DNA of 39,074 nt from Streptomyces sp. GESEQ-4. Its GTDB lineage: Bacteria > Actinomycetota > Actinomycetes > Streptomycetales > Streptomycetaceae. Positions within the stretch are counted from its first letter, which is position 1. Every line of letters starts with the position of its first letter. Made by a program: the position numbers and the translations under genes. Location: assembly GCF_017948455.1 (NCBI RefSeq), contig NZ_JAFFSU010000044.1:1-39074 (forward strand). The letters are read 5' to 3'. Positions 7,705 to 15,433 of this stretch are shown piece by piece. A model generated the notes under the pieces. The model worked only from the letters and a program-made list of their open reading frames with translations. It did no database searches and was not told the DNA's origin.

Positions 7705-8349
7705 TCAGCAGCCGGACAGGTAGTTCGTCAGCGCGCTCTTCTCGGCGGAGTCGACCGAGAGGCCGTAGTAGTACTTCACCTGGACCCAGGCGCGGACGTA
7801 GGTGCAGCGGTACGAGGAGACCGACGGCATCCAGGTGGCCGGGTCCTGGTCGCCCTTGGACTGGTTGACGTTGTCCGTGACCGCGATCAGCTGCGGGCGG
7901 GTCAGGTCGTTGGCGAAGGACTGGCGGCGGGAGGTGGTCCAGCTGTCGGCGCCGGAGTCCCAGGCCTCGGCCAGCGGAACGAGGTGGTCGATGTCGACGT
8001 CGGAGGCGGCGGTCCAGGTGGCGCCGTCGTAGGGGGAGGCCCAGCGGCCGCTGGTGGCGGCGCAGGAGGAGTCCTGGACGACGTTCGTGCCGTCGCGCTT
8101 CAGGACGACCTCGCGGGTGTTGCAGGCGCCGGACTGGGTGATCCAGTGGGGGAACAGATCACGGTTGTACCCGGTGCGGTCCTCGGTGGCGACGGTGAGC
8201 TGGGCGAGGTAGCTACGCGCGGTGGCGCCGCTGACGGGGGTGGGGAGGGCGGCGGAGGCGGTCGGGCCGTTGAAAAGCCCGACCGAGGCTATGAGTCCGG
8301 TGAAAGCCGCGAGTATGCTGAGGTGTCGACGCGCGTAGAACTTCGGCAT
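7705..8349 (-). CDS. Secreted HNH endonuclease family protein (DUF1524/GmrSD-HNH type)
   Basis: 214 residues. A signal peptide covers about residues 1-33 with cleavage near TASA/ALPTP. The HNH core is DIDHLVPLAEAW (about 119-130), followed by SFANDLTRPQLIAVTDNVNQ and SKGDQDPATW, the His-Asn pattern of the DUF1524 nuclease family. Four Cys residues in the mature part suggest disulfides, consistent with secretion. It probably degrades extracellular nucleic acid, by analogy with secreted Streptomyces nucleases. The ATG start has GGGAG five bases upstream. A small inverted repeat (CGCGAGC...GCTCGCG, 8381-8402) lies in its leader. Confidence 0.88.
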   Translation of the reverse strand: MPKFYARRHLSILAAFTGLIASVGLFNGPTASAALPTPVSGATARSYLAQLTVATEDRTGYNRDLFPHWITQSGACNTREVVLKRDGTNVVQDSSCAATSGRWASPYDGATWTAASDVDIDHLVPLAEAWDSGADSWTTSRRQSFANDLTRPQLIAVTDNVNQSKGDQDPATWMPSVSSYRCTYVRAWVQVKYYYGLSVDSAEKSALTNYLSGC

Positions 8350-8503
8350 GCGAACTCCCTTGGGTCGTGGGGGTGTTGAGCGCGAGCGAGGACATGCTCG
8401 CGACGCCGTGTTGCGTTCGGGTGTTCGTTCGGTAAGAAGCTAGTGACGTGCGCATGACACATCAAGGTTGAGAGCGGAACTTTCTGGTCCGTCCGCCGTC
8501 CCG

Positions 8504-8516
8504 TACGATGAATGGC
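8504..8516 (+). promoter_or_regulatory. Candidate -10 box for the riboswitch transcript
   Basis: TACGAT at 8504-8509 would place a transcription start near 8516, just before the riboswitch aptamer. The -35 region is weak, so this is a positional inference. Confidence 0.4.
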
Positions 8517-8518
8517 GC

Positions 8519-8655
8519 AGAAGGGGAGTAGCTCTTCGCCGGACCGTCGACATACTGCTCAGCTCGTCTGAGCCGGCGCCCGGAGGCGGGCCTCATGTGT
8601 GAGGCCGGCCAGCGAGACCTTCGGCAGCAGTGCACCGACCGTGCGCTGCCGTGCC
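8519..8655 (+). promoter_or_regulatory. yybP-ykoY manganese riboswitch with expression-platform hairpin
   Basis: The conserved halves of the yybP-ykoY aptamer are both present: AAGGGGAGTAGCT at 8521-8533 and GCGAGACCTTCGG at about 8612-8624. AAGG in the first half can pair with CCTT in the second to close the basal stem, and the intervening sequence folds into two GC-rich arms. A second hairpin (GGCAGC...GCTGCC, about 8623-8650) follows and could be the expression platform. The class senses Mn2+ and commonly controls manganese exporters. It stands directly upstream of a TMEM165/GDT1 family gene, one of the known targets, which supports the call. Confidence 0.85.
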
Positions 8656-8716
8656 GGGGTGTCTTCGCAGGATGTGCAGCACTCTCGGTGGGGCAGCCCC
8701 GACCGATTGAGGAACC

Positions 8717-9298
8717 TTGATCAGCTTGACCGTGACGGCCGTCGTGTTCGGCGTCGTCTTCCTCGCCGAACTGCCGGACAAGACCGCACTCGCCGGGCTC
8801 GTCCTCGGCACCCGCTATCGCGCCTCGTACGTCTTCGCCGGCGTCGCCGCCGCGTTCGCGCTGCATGTCGCGCTCGCCGTCGCGGCGGGCAGTGTGCTGA
8901 CGCTGCTGCCGCAGCAGATCCTGCACGCCCTGACCGGCGTGCTCTTCCTCGGCGGGGCGGCCGTGCTGCTGATGAAGAAGGACGAGGACGAGGCGGAGGT
9001 CCGCAAGCCGGAGAACCAGACCTTCTGGAAGGTGTCCGGGGCCGGGTTCATGCTCATCCTGGTCGCCGAGTTCGGTGATCTGACGCAGATCATGACGGCG
9101 AATCTCGCCGCCCGGTACGACGACCCGCTCTCCGTCGGGCTCGGTGCGGTGCTCGCGCTGTGGGCGGTCGCGGGGCTGGGCATCGTCGGTGGAAAGGCGC
9201 TGATGAAGCGGGTTCCGCTGGCGCTGATCACCAAGATCGCGGCGCTGTTGATGCTGGGGCTCGGGGTGTGGAGTCTGTGGGAAGCGGTGGCCGGGTGA
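8717..9298 (+). CDS. TMEM165/GDT1 (UPF0016) family manganese/calcium exporter
   Basis: 193 residues with about six membrane helices in two homologous halves. Each half carries the family ExGD-like motif that forms the cation site: ELPDKT at 18-23 and EFGDLT at 118-123. A charged loop (KKDEDEAEVRKPEN, about 87-100) separates the halves. Family members exchange Mn2+ or Ca2+ for protons; bacterial relatives export manganese. The yybP-ykoY riboswitch upstream predicts induction by Mn2+. The start is TTG with GAGG four bases upstream; another TTG three codons later is less well placed. A strong hairpin follows the stop. Confidence 0.9.
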   Translation: MISLTVTAVVFGVVFLAELPDKTALAGLVLGTRYRASYVFAGVAAAFALHVALAVAAGSVLTLLPQQILHALTGVLFLGGAAVLLMKKDEDEAEVRKPENQTFWKVSGAGFMLILVAEFGDLTQIMTANLAARYDDPLSVGLGAVLALWAVAGLGIVGGKALMKRVPLALITKIAALLMLGLGVWSLWEAVAG

Positions 9299-9365
9299 GC
9301 TGAACGGTGGGTGAACCCTTCTCGAAGGTGGTGGCGGGAACGGGTCTGGTTTTGTACCGTGGAGA

Positions 9366-9417
9366 AACAAAGTGGCTCCGCCCGTTTTCCCTGACCGGCG
9401 GGCGGGCCCGCTTTGTT
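9366..9417 (+). terminator. Long hairpin terminator after the exporter gene
   Basis: Two 19-base arms (9366-9384 and 9399-9417) pair with three mismatches, at least one a G-U pair, around a 14-base loop. It lies 67 bases after the exporter stop and has no U-tract, as is common in Streptomyces. Confidence 0.75.
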
Positions 9418-9438
9418 CTTGTCGTTCCTCGGGGTCAG

Positions 9439-9494
9439 CCTTCCCTTTCTCCTCCTCCTCCTTCTCCTTCTCCTTCTGCTCTTCCTTCTCTTCC
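9439..9494 (+). repeat. Polypyrimidine tract (CTC/TTC-rich)
   Basis: Fifty-six bases that are all C or T except one G at 9478, made of CTC, TTC and CTT triplets, ending 17 bases before the HAD gene start codon. It is out of character with the surrounding GC-rich DNA. A reading frame through it would encode a run of leucines, but the ribosome site lies after it. Confidence 0.85.
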
Positions 9495-9511
9495 GCGCCT
9501 TGGAGTTGCCG

Positions 9512-10171
9512 ATGACGGCCACGACCGTGCTCACCGCCCGTGCCCTGCTGCTCGACATGGACGGCACCCTCGTCAACTCGGACGCCGTCGTCGAGCGGAT
9601 CTGGCGGCGCTGGGCCGAGCGGAACGGGCTCGATGGGGACGAGGTCATGAAGGTCGCGCACGGGCGGCAGGGGCACGCCACGATGGCGTTGCTGTTGCCG
9701 GGGCGGGCGGTGGAGCGTAACCATGCGGACAATGCGCGGATGCTCGCGGAGGAGACGGCCGATGTGGACGGTGTCGTCGCGATTCCGGGCGCGTACGAGT
9801 TTCTGGCCTCGCTGGGTGGGTTGCCGCATGCGCTTGTCACCTCTGCGGACGTTGCTCTGTCCACGGCTCGGATGGCTGCGGCGGGGCTTGCTCTGCCCGA
9901 TGTGCGTGTCACTGCTGAGTCTGTCGGCGCGAGTAAGCCCGATCCTGAGGGCTTCCTGAAGGGTGCGGCGGAGCTGGGTGTTGCCCCGGCCGACTGCATT
10001 GTCTTCGAGGACTCGGGGGCGGGTATTCAGGCGGGGCGTGCTGCGGGGATGCGGGTTGTGGGGGTCGGGGCGCGGGCCGGGGTCCATGGGCCGGATGTGG
10101 TGGTGCGGGACCTTACGCAGGTGCGTGTGGAGGGCGTGGGGGACGGGACGCTTCGGGTGTACGTCGGGTAG
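9512..10171 (+). CDS. HAD family hydrolase (sugar-phosphatase/phosphoglycolate-phosphatase-like)
   Basis: 219 residues. The nucleophile motif DMDGTLVNSD lies at about 15-24, motif II is ALVTSAD, the conserved Lys is in SKPDPEGF, and motif IV is FEDSGAGIQAG. A helical cap between motifs I and II makes it a subclass I HAD with a four-helix cap, typical of sugar-phosphate phosphatases. It dephosphorylates a small metabolite in the cytoplasm; the substrate is not visible. The ATG at 9512 has GGAG seven bases before it, so the leucine-rich in-frame extension upstream is rejected. Confidence 0.88.
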   Translation: MTATTVLTARALLLDMDGTLVNSDAVVERIWRRWAERNGLDGDEVMKVAHGRQGHATMALLLPGRAVERNHADNARMLAEETADVDGVVAIPGAYEFLASLGGLPHALVTSADVALSTARMAAAGLALPDVRVTAESVGASKPDPEGFLKGAAELGVAPADCIVFEDSGAGIQAGRAAGMRVVGVGARAGVHGPDVVVRDLTQVRVEGVGDGTLRVYVG

Positions 10172-10261
10172 GGCGTCGGTGCCGTGAGGTGCGCGGGGTG
10201 GGGGCTGGGCGGGGGTGGGTCGCGCGGCCCGGCGCTGACGGGGTGCCGCCTGCGCCCACCC

Positions 10262-10409
10262 GTGCCGCCCCAGGCGGCACGCATGCCCGCAGCTTGGCGG
10301 GAGGACGGCTGCCCGCGCTTGGTGGGTGGGCGCCGCCCCTTGCGGCACGACTGCCCGCAGCTAAGCGGGACGGCTGCCTGCGGGCTGTGCGGCACGCATG
10401 CCCGCGGGC
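10262..10409. repeat. Cluster of repeated hairpin units between convergent genes
   Basis: Two imperfect copies of about 52 bases (from 10264 and 10332) plus a partial third (from about 10386). Each has two small stems: GTGCCGCC-CCA-GGCGGCAC (10262-10280) in copy 1 and CCCGC-(6)-GCGGG in copies 1 and 2. It fills most of the 259-base gap between two convergent genes and likely ends both transcripts. Confidence 0.7.
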
Positions 10410-10430
10410 TGGGCTGAGTCGGTCTGCGAG

Positions 10431-11450
10431 TTACGGCTCCTGTGTCTCCGACTCCAGGCGTTGCCGTGTCTCGAGGTCGTAGACGCCGTAGTCCTTCGGC
10501 ACGATGCCTCGCCACAGTTGGTACTGGCGGACCGCGTCCTCGACGCCCTCGTTGTAGGTGCCCTTGGGTTCCCTCGTGTAGACGTCGGCCTCGGTCAGGC
10601 GTAGTTCGAGTTCGAGGACCTCTGGGCCCTCGTCGCCGCGGCTGAGGACGGGGGGCTCGGCTTCGCGGCCGTTTTCCGGGGCGCCGGCGGAGTTGGTCGG
10701 GGTGGCTGTCGGGGCGGTGGTGGCCGTCGGGTCGGGGGCGCCGGTCGGGGCCGGTGCGGGGGTGTTCGGGCGGGTCGGGGTCGGTGAGGGGGAGCCGTTT
10801 CCCGTGGGGGTGGGGGACGGTGCCGCGGACGTCGGGGTTGCGGATGTCGTGCTCGCGGACGGTGACTCGGACGTGGGTGTCGTGTCCGGCACGCTCGCCC
10901 GGACCTCCTCGGGTGCGGCCTGGTCCCGGCTGGGGGTGTCGTACGAGAAGACGCCGCTCGCCAGGCCCGCCGCGGTGACGACGGTGACGAGGACGCCCGC
11001 GACGCCGAACATGAGGGTGCGGCGGGGGCGGCGGGGCTGTTCCTCGTCCAGGGCGTCCAGGGCGTCCAGGGCGTCCAGGGCGTCCAGGGCGTCCAGAGCG
11101 CCCGGGGTTCCGTCGAAGGCGCCCGGCCCGCCCGTGAACAGGCTCAGGTCGGCGTCACTGGGCTCGGTGGCAGCCGGGGCCGGTGCCGGTGCCGGTGGAG
11201 TCGGCGGGACGGCCGGCAACGGCATCGTGACGTGCGGGTCCGCGGCTCCGGGTGGGACCTCCGCCGCGCCCTCCAGTTCGACGTACGGCCGGATGCGCAG
11301 CGGATCGAAGTCCTCCGCCGCTGCCGCCTCCGCCGTACGCACATCGCGCAGCGCCTCGGCCGCGCGCTCGGTGCAGGCGCAGGACGGGGTGTTGTCGGGT
11401 CCCCTGGGCGCCCCGCATTCCGGGCATTGGTGACCCTTTGACTCTGCCAC
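10431..11450 (-). CDS. Zinc-ribbon, single-pass membrane protein with C-terminal peptidoglycan-binding-like domain
   Basis: 339 residues in four parts: an N-terminal zinc-ribbon-like cluster (CPECGAPRG then CAC, residues 9-26), an acidic and Pro/Ala-rich segment containing six tandem Ala-Leu-Asp triplets, one membrane helix (TLMFGVAGVLVTVVTAAGL), then a long Ser/Thr/Pro-rich linker and a C-terminal domain with LSRGDEGPEVLELELRL and DAVRQYQLWRG, matching a PG_binding_1 repeat. The topology puts the zinc ribbon inside and the binding domain outside in the wall. The start is GTG with GGAGG nine bases upstream. Such proteins are common in Streptomyces; the function is unknown. Confidence 0.75.
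   Translation of the reverse strand: MAESKGHQCPECGAPRGPDNTPSCACTERAAEALRDVRTAEAAAAEDFDPLRIRPYVELEGAAEVPPGAADPHVTMPLPAVPPTPPAPAPAPAATEPSDADLSLFTGGPGAFDGTPGALDALDALDALDALDALDEEQPRRPRRTLMFGVAGVLVTVVTAAGLASGVFSYDTPSRDQAAPEEVRASVPDTTPTSESPSASTTSATPTSAAPSPTPTGNGSPSPTPTRPNTPAPAPTGAPDPTATTAPTATPTNSAGAPENGREAEPPVLSRGDEGPEVLELELRLTEADVYTREPKGTYNEGVEDAVRQYQLWRGIVPKDYGVYDLETRQRLESETQEP
11046..11099. repeat. Six tandem 9-bp units inside the coding sequence
   Basis: Six units of GTCCAGGGC (the last one changed to GTCCAGAGC), read on the minus strand as Ala-Leu-Asp repeats. The near-perfect identity suggests recent slippage and likely length variation between strains. Confidence 0.9.
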
Positions 11451-11609
11451 GCTTTCGTTCCTCCCCTTGCGAACTCAAGCGATTATGCAGACCCTTCCTC
11501 CACACGTCCCACACACGCCCCGGAATAACTCATTCCACCTGGATTGAACAGGCCATAACCGGTCACACCGGCCAGGATGGAGGAGTAACGAGAGCCGCGG
11601 GAGGTCTTC

Positions 11610-13691
11610 ATGGCCGGGGACACGCACGGTAGGACGGGGAACGTGGAGGGTGGGCAGCCCCCGGAGCGGGCCCCCAAGAAGGGGGTCGCCGCCCGGGAGA
11701 AAGTCTCCGTTAACGTCCTCGTCCCGATCGGCGCCCTGCTCCTCGGGATGCTGCTCGCGGCCCTCGACCAGACCATCGTGTCGACCGCGCTGCCCACCAT
11801 CGTCAGTGACCTCGGCGGCCTGGATCACCTGTCGTGGGTGGTCACCGCGTACTTGCTGGCGTCGACGGCGGCGACTCCGCTGTGGGGCAAGCTCGGTGAC
11901 CAGTACGGACGGAAGCGGCTGTTCCAGATCGCGATCGTGATCTTTCTGATCGGATCGGCGTTGTGCGGAATGGCGCAAAGTATGTTCGGACTGATCGCGT
12001 TCCGGGCGCTACAGGGCGTCGGTGGCGGCGGGTTGATGGTGCTGTCGATGGCGATCGTGGGCGACCTCGTGCCGCCGCGTGAACGCGGGCGCTATCAAGG
12101 GCTGTTCGGCGCGGTGTTCGGCGCGACGAGTGTGCTCGGGCCGCTGCTGGGCGGGCTGTTCACCGAGCATCTGAGCTGGCGTTGGGTGTTCTACGTCAAT
12201 CTGCCGGTCGGCGTCGTCGCGCTCGCCGTCATCGCGGGGGCCCTGCACATCCCGCACCGGGCGGCCAAGCACGTCATCGACTACCTCGGCACGTTCCTGA
12301 TCGCGTCGGTCGCGACGTGCCTGGTGCTGGTGGCCTCCCTCGGCGGTACGACGTGGAGTTGGGGTTCGCCGCAGATCGTGGGTCTCGCGGTGCTCGGGGT
12401 CGTCCTCGCGGTGGCGTTCGTGGCCGTGGAGCGGAGGGCGGCGGAACCGGTCCTCCCGCTGAAGCTCTTCCGGATCCGCACCTTCACCCTCTCCGCCGTC
12501 ATCAGCTTCATCGTCGGCTTCGCGATGTTCGGCGCGATGACGTATCTGCCGACGTTCCTCCAGGTCGTCCAGGGCGTCAGCCCGACCATGTCCGGCGTGC
12601 ACATGCTGCCGATGGTGCTCGGCATGCTGCTGGCCTCGACCGGGTCCGGGCAGATCGTCAGCCGCACCGGCCGCTGGAAGGTGTTCCCCGTCGCGGGCAC
12701 CGGCATCACGGCGCTGGGTCTGCTCCTCCTCCACCAGCTCGACGAGCACAGCTCCACGGCCGAGATGAGCACGTTCTTCTTCGTCTTCGGTCTCGGTCTC
12801 GGCCTGGTCATGCAGGTGCTGGTGCTGATCGTGCAGAACGCGGTGTCGTACGAGGATCTGGGCGTCGCCACGTCCGGGGCGACCTTCTTCCGGTCGATCG
12901 GGGCGTCGTTCGGCGTGGCGATCTTCGGCACGATCTTCGCGGGACGACTCGGCGAGAAGCTCACGGACGCGTTCCGGGGCGCCCAGCTCCCGCCCGGCAT
13001 CTCGGTGGACGCGCTGGAGGCCGACCCGCGCGGTATCGCCGAACTGCCCGCGGCGCTGGGGCCGTCGGCGCTCGGCGCGTACGCGTCCTCCATCACCGAC
13101 GTCTTCCTGTACGCCGCTCCCGTCGCCCTCCTCGGCTTCGTGCTGGCCTGGTTCCTCAAGGAGGACCGGCTGCGGGGGTCGGTGACGGCGCCCGACCTCA
13201 CGGAGACGCTCGCCAGCAATCCGGTCGAGCGGTCGTCGCACGACGAGGTGTGTCGGGCGCTGTCGGTGCTCGGTACGCGGGAGGGGCGGCGCGAGATCTA
13301 TCGCACGATCACCGAACGGGCGGGGTACGACCTGCTGCCGGCGGCGAGTTGGCTGTTGCTGCGGATGAAGAAGTACGGGTGGGCGGAACCCGGTGTTCTC
13401 GCCGAGCGCAGCTCCGTGCCGCTCACCGTCATCCTTGAGGCCGCGCGGCAGGTCGAGGAGCGGAGGCTGGCCGTCCGTGAGGGGATGGACCTCGTGCTGA
13501 CCGACCGGGGCCGCGCGATCGCCGAACGCCTAGCCCAGGCCCGCGAGGACTCCCTCGCGGACCTCCTCGGCAACTGGTGGACCTCCGACCGGCCCACCGA
13601 TCTCACCCAGCTGGTCAAGGAACTGAACGAGGAGCTGTGCGGGTCGGAACGGGAGCGGCCGCGTAACGGGGCGGCGGGGCGGGTGAGTTGA
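11610..13691 (+). CDS. DHA2-family MFS drug exporter with C-terminal winged-helix-like domain
   Basis: 693 residues. About 14 membrane helices span roughly 35-525. The acidic motif LDQTIVSTALPTI (about 52-64), motif A GKLGDQYGRKR (93-103) and LSWRWVFYVNLPVG place it in the EmrB/QacA (DHA2) proton-driven exporter group. Past the last helix, about 150 more residues form a soluble domain (ASWLLLRMKKYG, then LTVILEAARQVEERRLAVR and LVLTDRGRAIAERL), resembling a MarR-like winged helix. Most DHA2 proteins end near 500 residues, so this is an extended form. ATG has GGAGG five bases upstream. The substrate is unknown; no separate regulator gene is adjacent. Confidence 0.9.
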   Translation: MAGDTHGRTGNVEGGQPPERAPKKGVAAREKVSVNVLVPIGALLLGMLLAALDQTIVSTALPTIVSDLGGLDHLSWVVTAYLLASTAATPLWGKLGDQYGRKRLFQIAIVIFLIGSALCGMAQSMFGLIAFRALQGVGGGGLMVLSMAIVGDLVPPRERGRYQGLFGAVFGATSVLGPLLGGLFTEHLSWRWVFYVNLPVGVVALAVIAGALHIPHRAAKHVIDYLGTFLIASVATCLVLVASLGGTTWSWGSPQIVGLAVLGVVLAVAFVAVERRAAEPVLPLKLFRIRTFTLSAVISFIVGFAMFGAMTYLPTFLQVVQGVSPTMSGVHMLPMVLGMLLASTGSGQIVSRTGRWKVFPVAGTGITALGLLLLHQLDEHSSTAEMSTFFFVFGLGLGLVMQVLVLIVQNAVSYEDLGVATSGATFFRSIGASFGVAIFGTIFAGRLGEKLTDAFRGAQLPPGISVDALEADPRGIAELPAALGPSALGAYASSITDVFLYAAPVALLGFVLAWFLKEDRLRGSVTAPDLTETLASNPVERSSHDEVCRALSVLGTREGRREIYRTITERAGYDLLPAASWLLLRMKKYGWAEPGVLAERSSVPLTVILEAARQVEERRLAVREGMDLVLTDRGRAIAERLAQAREDSLADLLGNWWTSDRPTDLTQLVKELNEELCGSERERPRNGAAGRVS

Positions 13692-13757
13692 TCGCCGGCG
13701 GCGGTTCGTGTCCTAGGCTGATCGCCACGCTGTCTCCTGGAGGGGGTGGAGGGGTTC

Positions 13758-14348
13758 GTGGTGGGTAGCGGCGATGACGGTCCGGAGTTCAAGGGCCGTG
13801 GCGAACATGTGCTTGAAGTGCCGGACGGGCTGCCCGGTGGATCCGGTGGACGCGTGATCCTGGAGGCGTGGGCCGGATTCTTAGCCCCTGGTTTCCAGAT
13901 GTACGCAGTGCGGGAGAACGGCCGGCAGCGGAAAGAGGAATTCCTCGGGAGGTCGGGGGTGGGGCGTGGGCGGGCCCACGTTCTGTTCCCCGTGGGGATC
14001 TATCCCCGTATCCGTATCGACGGAGGGGTACGCAGTCCGGGGCGCTGGAACGTTCGCTTCCTCGCCCTGGATTCCCTGCCCGAACTGGCCACGGAGAATA
14101 CGGCGGAAGCGTCGCGGTTCTTCCGCGTCAGCGTGCCCGGTGTCGAGGTTTCCGTCGAATTCGGATCGGCCGGCGGTTGTCTTGCCCTCTACAGTTTTGA
14201 GGGCAAGGAACGGCAGGTGCTGACAAGACACTCGAGACGTTTCGAGGATGTCGTCACGATTCCTCGCGCCGGGCTTCTCGCGGTCGAAGGTGAAGATCTC
14301 GCGTGGGGGGCGATGACGTCCTGGTCGGTGCGGGTCCGTCGTGGCTAG
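13758..14348 (+). CDS. Hypothetical protein, probably beta-rich
   Basis: 196 residues without a recognised family. The composition suggests alternating beta strands (RVILEAWAGFLAPGFQMYAV, RWNVRFLALDSL, FFRVSVPGVEVSVEFG, SWSVRVRRG). No signal peptide or membrane helix is visible. I chose the GTG at 13758 because GGAGG lies five bases upstream; an in-frame GTG at 13746 has a ribosome site only two bases away. It lies 66 bases after the exporter stop, so co-transcription is possible. The strand-rich ending could resemble a TerD-like or C2-like sandwich, but I cannot support either. A dispersed hairpin repeat starts at its stop codon. Confidence 0.65.
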   Translation: MVGSGDDGPEFKGRGEHVLEVPDGLPGGSGGRVILEAWAGFLAPGFQMYAVRENGRQRKEEFLGRSGVGRGRAHVLFPVGIYPRIRIDGGVRSPGRWNVRFLALDSLPELATENTAEASRFFRVSVPGVEVSVEFGSAGGCLALYSFEGKERQVLTRHSRRFEDVVTIPRAGLLAVEGEDLAWGAMTSWSVRVRRG

Positions 14349-14398
14349 TCGCGCCCACGCGGCGGAGCCGCATATCGATACAGCCCCGCGCCCCTTTG
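14348..14398 (-). repeat. Dispersed hairpin repeat, copy 2 (inverted)
   Basis: Reverse complement of the block at 1554-1603, with one obvious difference over about 50 bases. It begins at the stop codon of the preceding gene. The high identity between copies 13 kb apart points to recent spread or gene conversion. Confidence 0.75.
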
Positions 14399-14518
14399 CG
14401 GCGTGCGGTCACCGGCGGCCCTCGTGCGGGCGCCGTTTGAGGTGAGGGCTTGGGGCAACTCGGGTTGTGGACCGGCTCGTAGGGAGAGTCGGGTGGGTCG
14501 AGAACCCGGAAGGCATTC

Positions 14519-15097
14519 ATGTCTGGCGTGATCATCGCTCTGATCGTGATCGTGGCGGTCGCCGTCATCGGCGCGGCCGTCTATCTGACCCTGCGCGGCC
14601 GGGGGGCGTTCGGCGGCGGCAGGGATCTCAAGAAGCGCTTCGGGCCCGAGTACGACAGGACCGTGGCCCGGCACGACGGGGACAGGCAGGCCGCCGAGCG
14701 CGAGCTGGCCGAGCGGGTGGAGCGGCACGGTGCGCTGCGGGAGCAGCCGCTGGAGCCTGCCGTGCGTGACCAGTACGCGGCCCGCTGGACGGCCGTACAG
14801 GAGCACTTCGTCGAATCGCCGCGCGTGGCGGTCACCGAGGCCGACCGGCTGCTGGCCGAGATCGCGGCCGTCCGCGGATTCCCGGACGGCGAGCACTACG
14901 ACGAACAGCTCGCCGCGCTGTCCGTGCACCACGCGGACCATGTGCACGGCTACCGGCGCATCCACCGCGTCGCGAACGCCCGTACGGGCACCGACGGGGA
15001 CAACCGCGCCGGCACGGAGGAGATGCGGGAGGCCCTGATCGAGGCGCGGAAGCTGTTCGAGGACCTCGTCGACACGCACCAGCTGCAAAGGAGTTGA
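14519..15097 (+). CDS. Membrane-anchored helical protein of unknown function
   Basis: 192 residues. The N-terminus is one membrane helix (VIIALIVIVAVAVIGAAVYLTL, about 4-25) followed by a basic patch (RGRGAFGGGRDLKKRF), so the rest probably lies in the cytoplasm. The soluble part is helical and charged, with ERELAERVERHGALR and FVESPRVAVTEADRLLAEI. The latter motif recurs in the next gene. Conserved hypothetical proteins of this layout are common in actinobacteria; the role is unknown. ATG has GAAGG six bases upstream. The stop is four bases before the next gene's start, so the two form an operon. Confidence 0.75.
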   Translation: MSGVIIALIVIVAVAVIGAAVYLTLRGRGAFGGGRDLKKRFGPEYDRTVARHDGDRQAAERELAERVERHGALREQPLEPAVRDQYAARWTAVQEHFVESPRVAVTEADRLLAEIAAVRGFPDGEHYDEQLAALSVHHADHVHGYRRIHRVANARTGTDGDNRAGTEEMREALIEARKLFEDLVDTHQLQRS

Positions 15098-15101
15098 GGA
15101 C

Positions 15102-15428
15102 TTGAAGAACATGCCGGAAGCGACAACCGCGACAACCGCGACCACCCCGCTCCTCCCGCACGAAGAGCGTGACAAGCTCACCGAGCGCCTTCAGCACGCG
15201 GTCTCCGGATTCGTCGACGCACCCCGGGCCTCCGTCGAGGAGGTCGACCGGGTGGTCGAGGAGATCACCGGCCGTGTCACCGACTCCCTGACCCAGCGTC
15301 GGCGCACCCTGCGCAGGACATGGCAGTCCGCCGAGGCCGAAGAGTCCGTGGCCAGCGCAGACACCGAGCAACTGCGTCTCGCCCTGCGCGACTACCGCGA
15401 GCTCGCGGAACGACTCCTACGCATCTGA
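15102..15428 (+). CDS. Small helical protein sharing a motif with its upstream neighbour
   Basis: 108 residues if started at TTG 15102, which has AAGGAG eight bases upstream. An ATG at 15111 with GAGGA ten bases before it is the alternative. After a Thr/Ala-rich start come two charged helices. The segment FVDAPRASVEEVDRVVEEI is plainly related to FVESPRVAVTEADRLLAEI of the preceding protein, so both carry the same helical module. There is no membrane segment or signal peptide. The function is unknown; the shared module and four-base spacing suggest the two proteins act together. It converges on the DUF1992 gene with five bases between the stops. Confidence 0.7.
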   Translation: MKNMPEATTATTATTPLLPHEERDKLTERLQHAVSGFVDAPRASVEEVDRVVEEITGRVTDSLTQRRRTLRRTWQSAEAEESVASADTEQLRLALRDYRELAERLLRI

Positions 15429-15433
15429 GTCAC

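Noticed and set aside
8462..10348. Long minus-strand open frame (about 628 codons) across the riboswitch, exporter and HAD genes
   Set aside because: It is antisense to two well-supported genes and a conserved RNA; its Glu/Lys-rich part is only the complement of the polypyrimidine tract.
12009..13241. Minus-strand open frame opposite the MFS exporter
   Set aside because: Polar, His/Arg-rich shadow of the transporter sequence.
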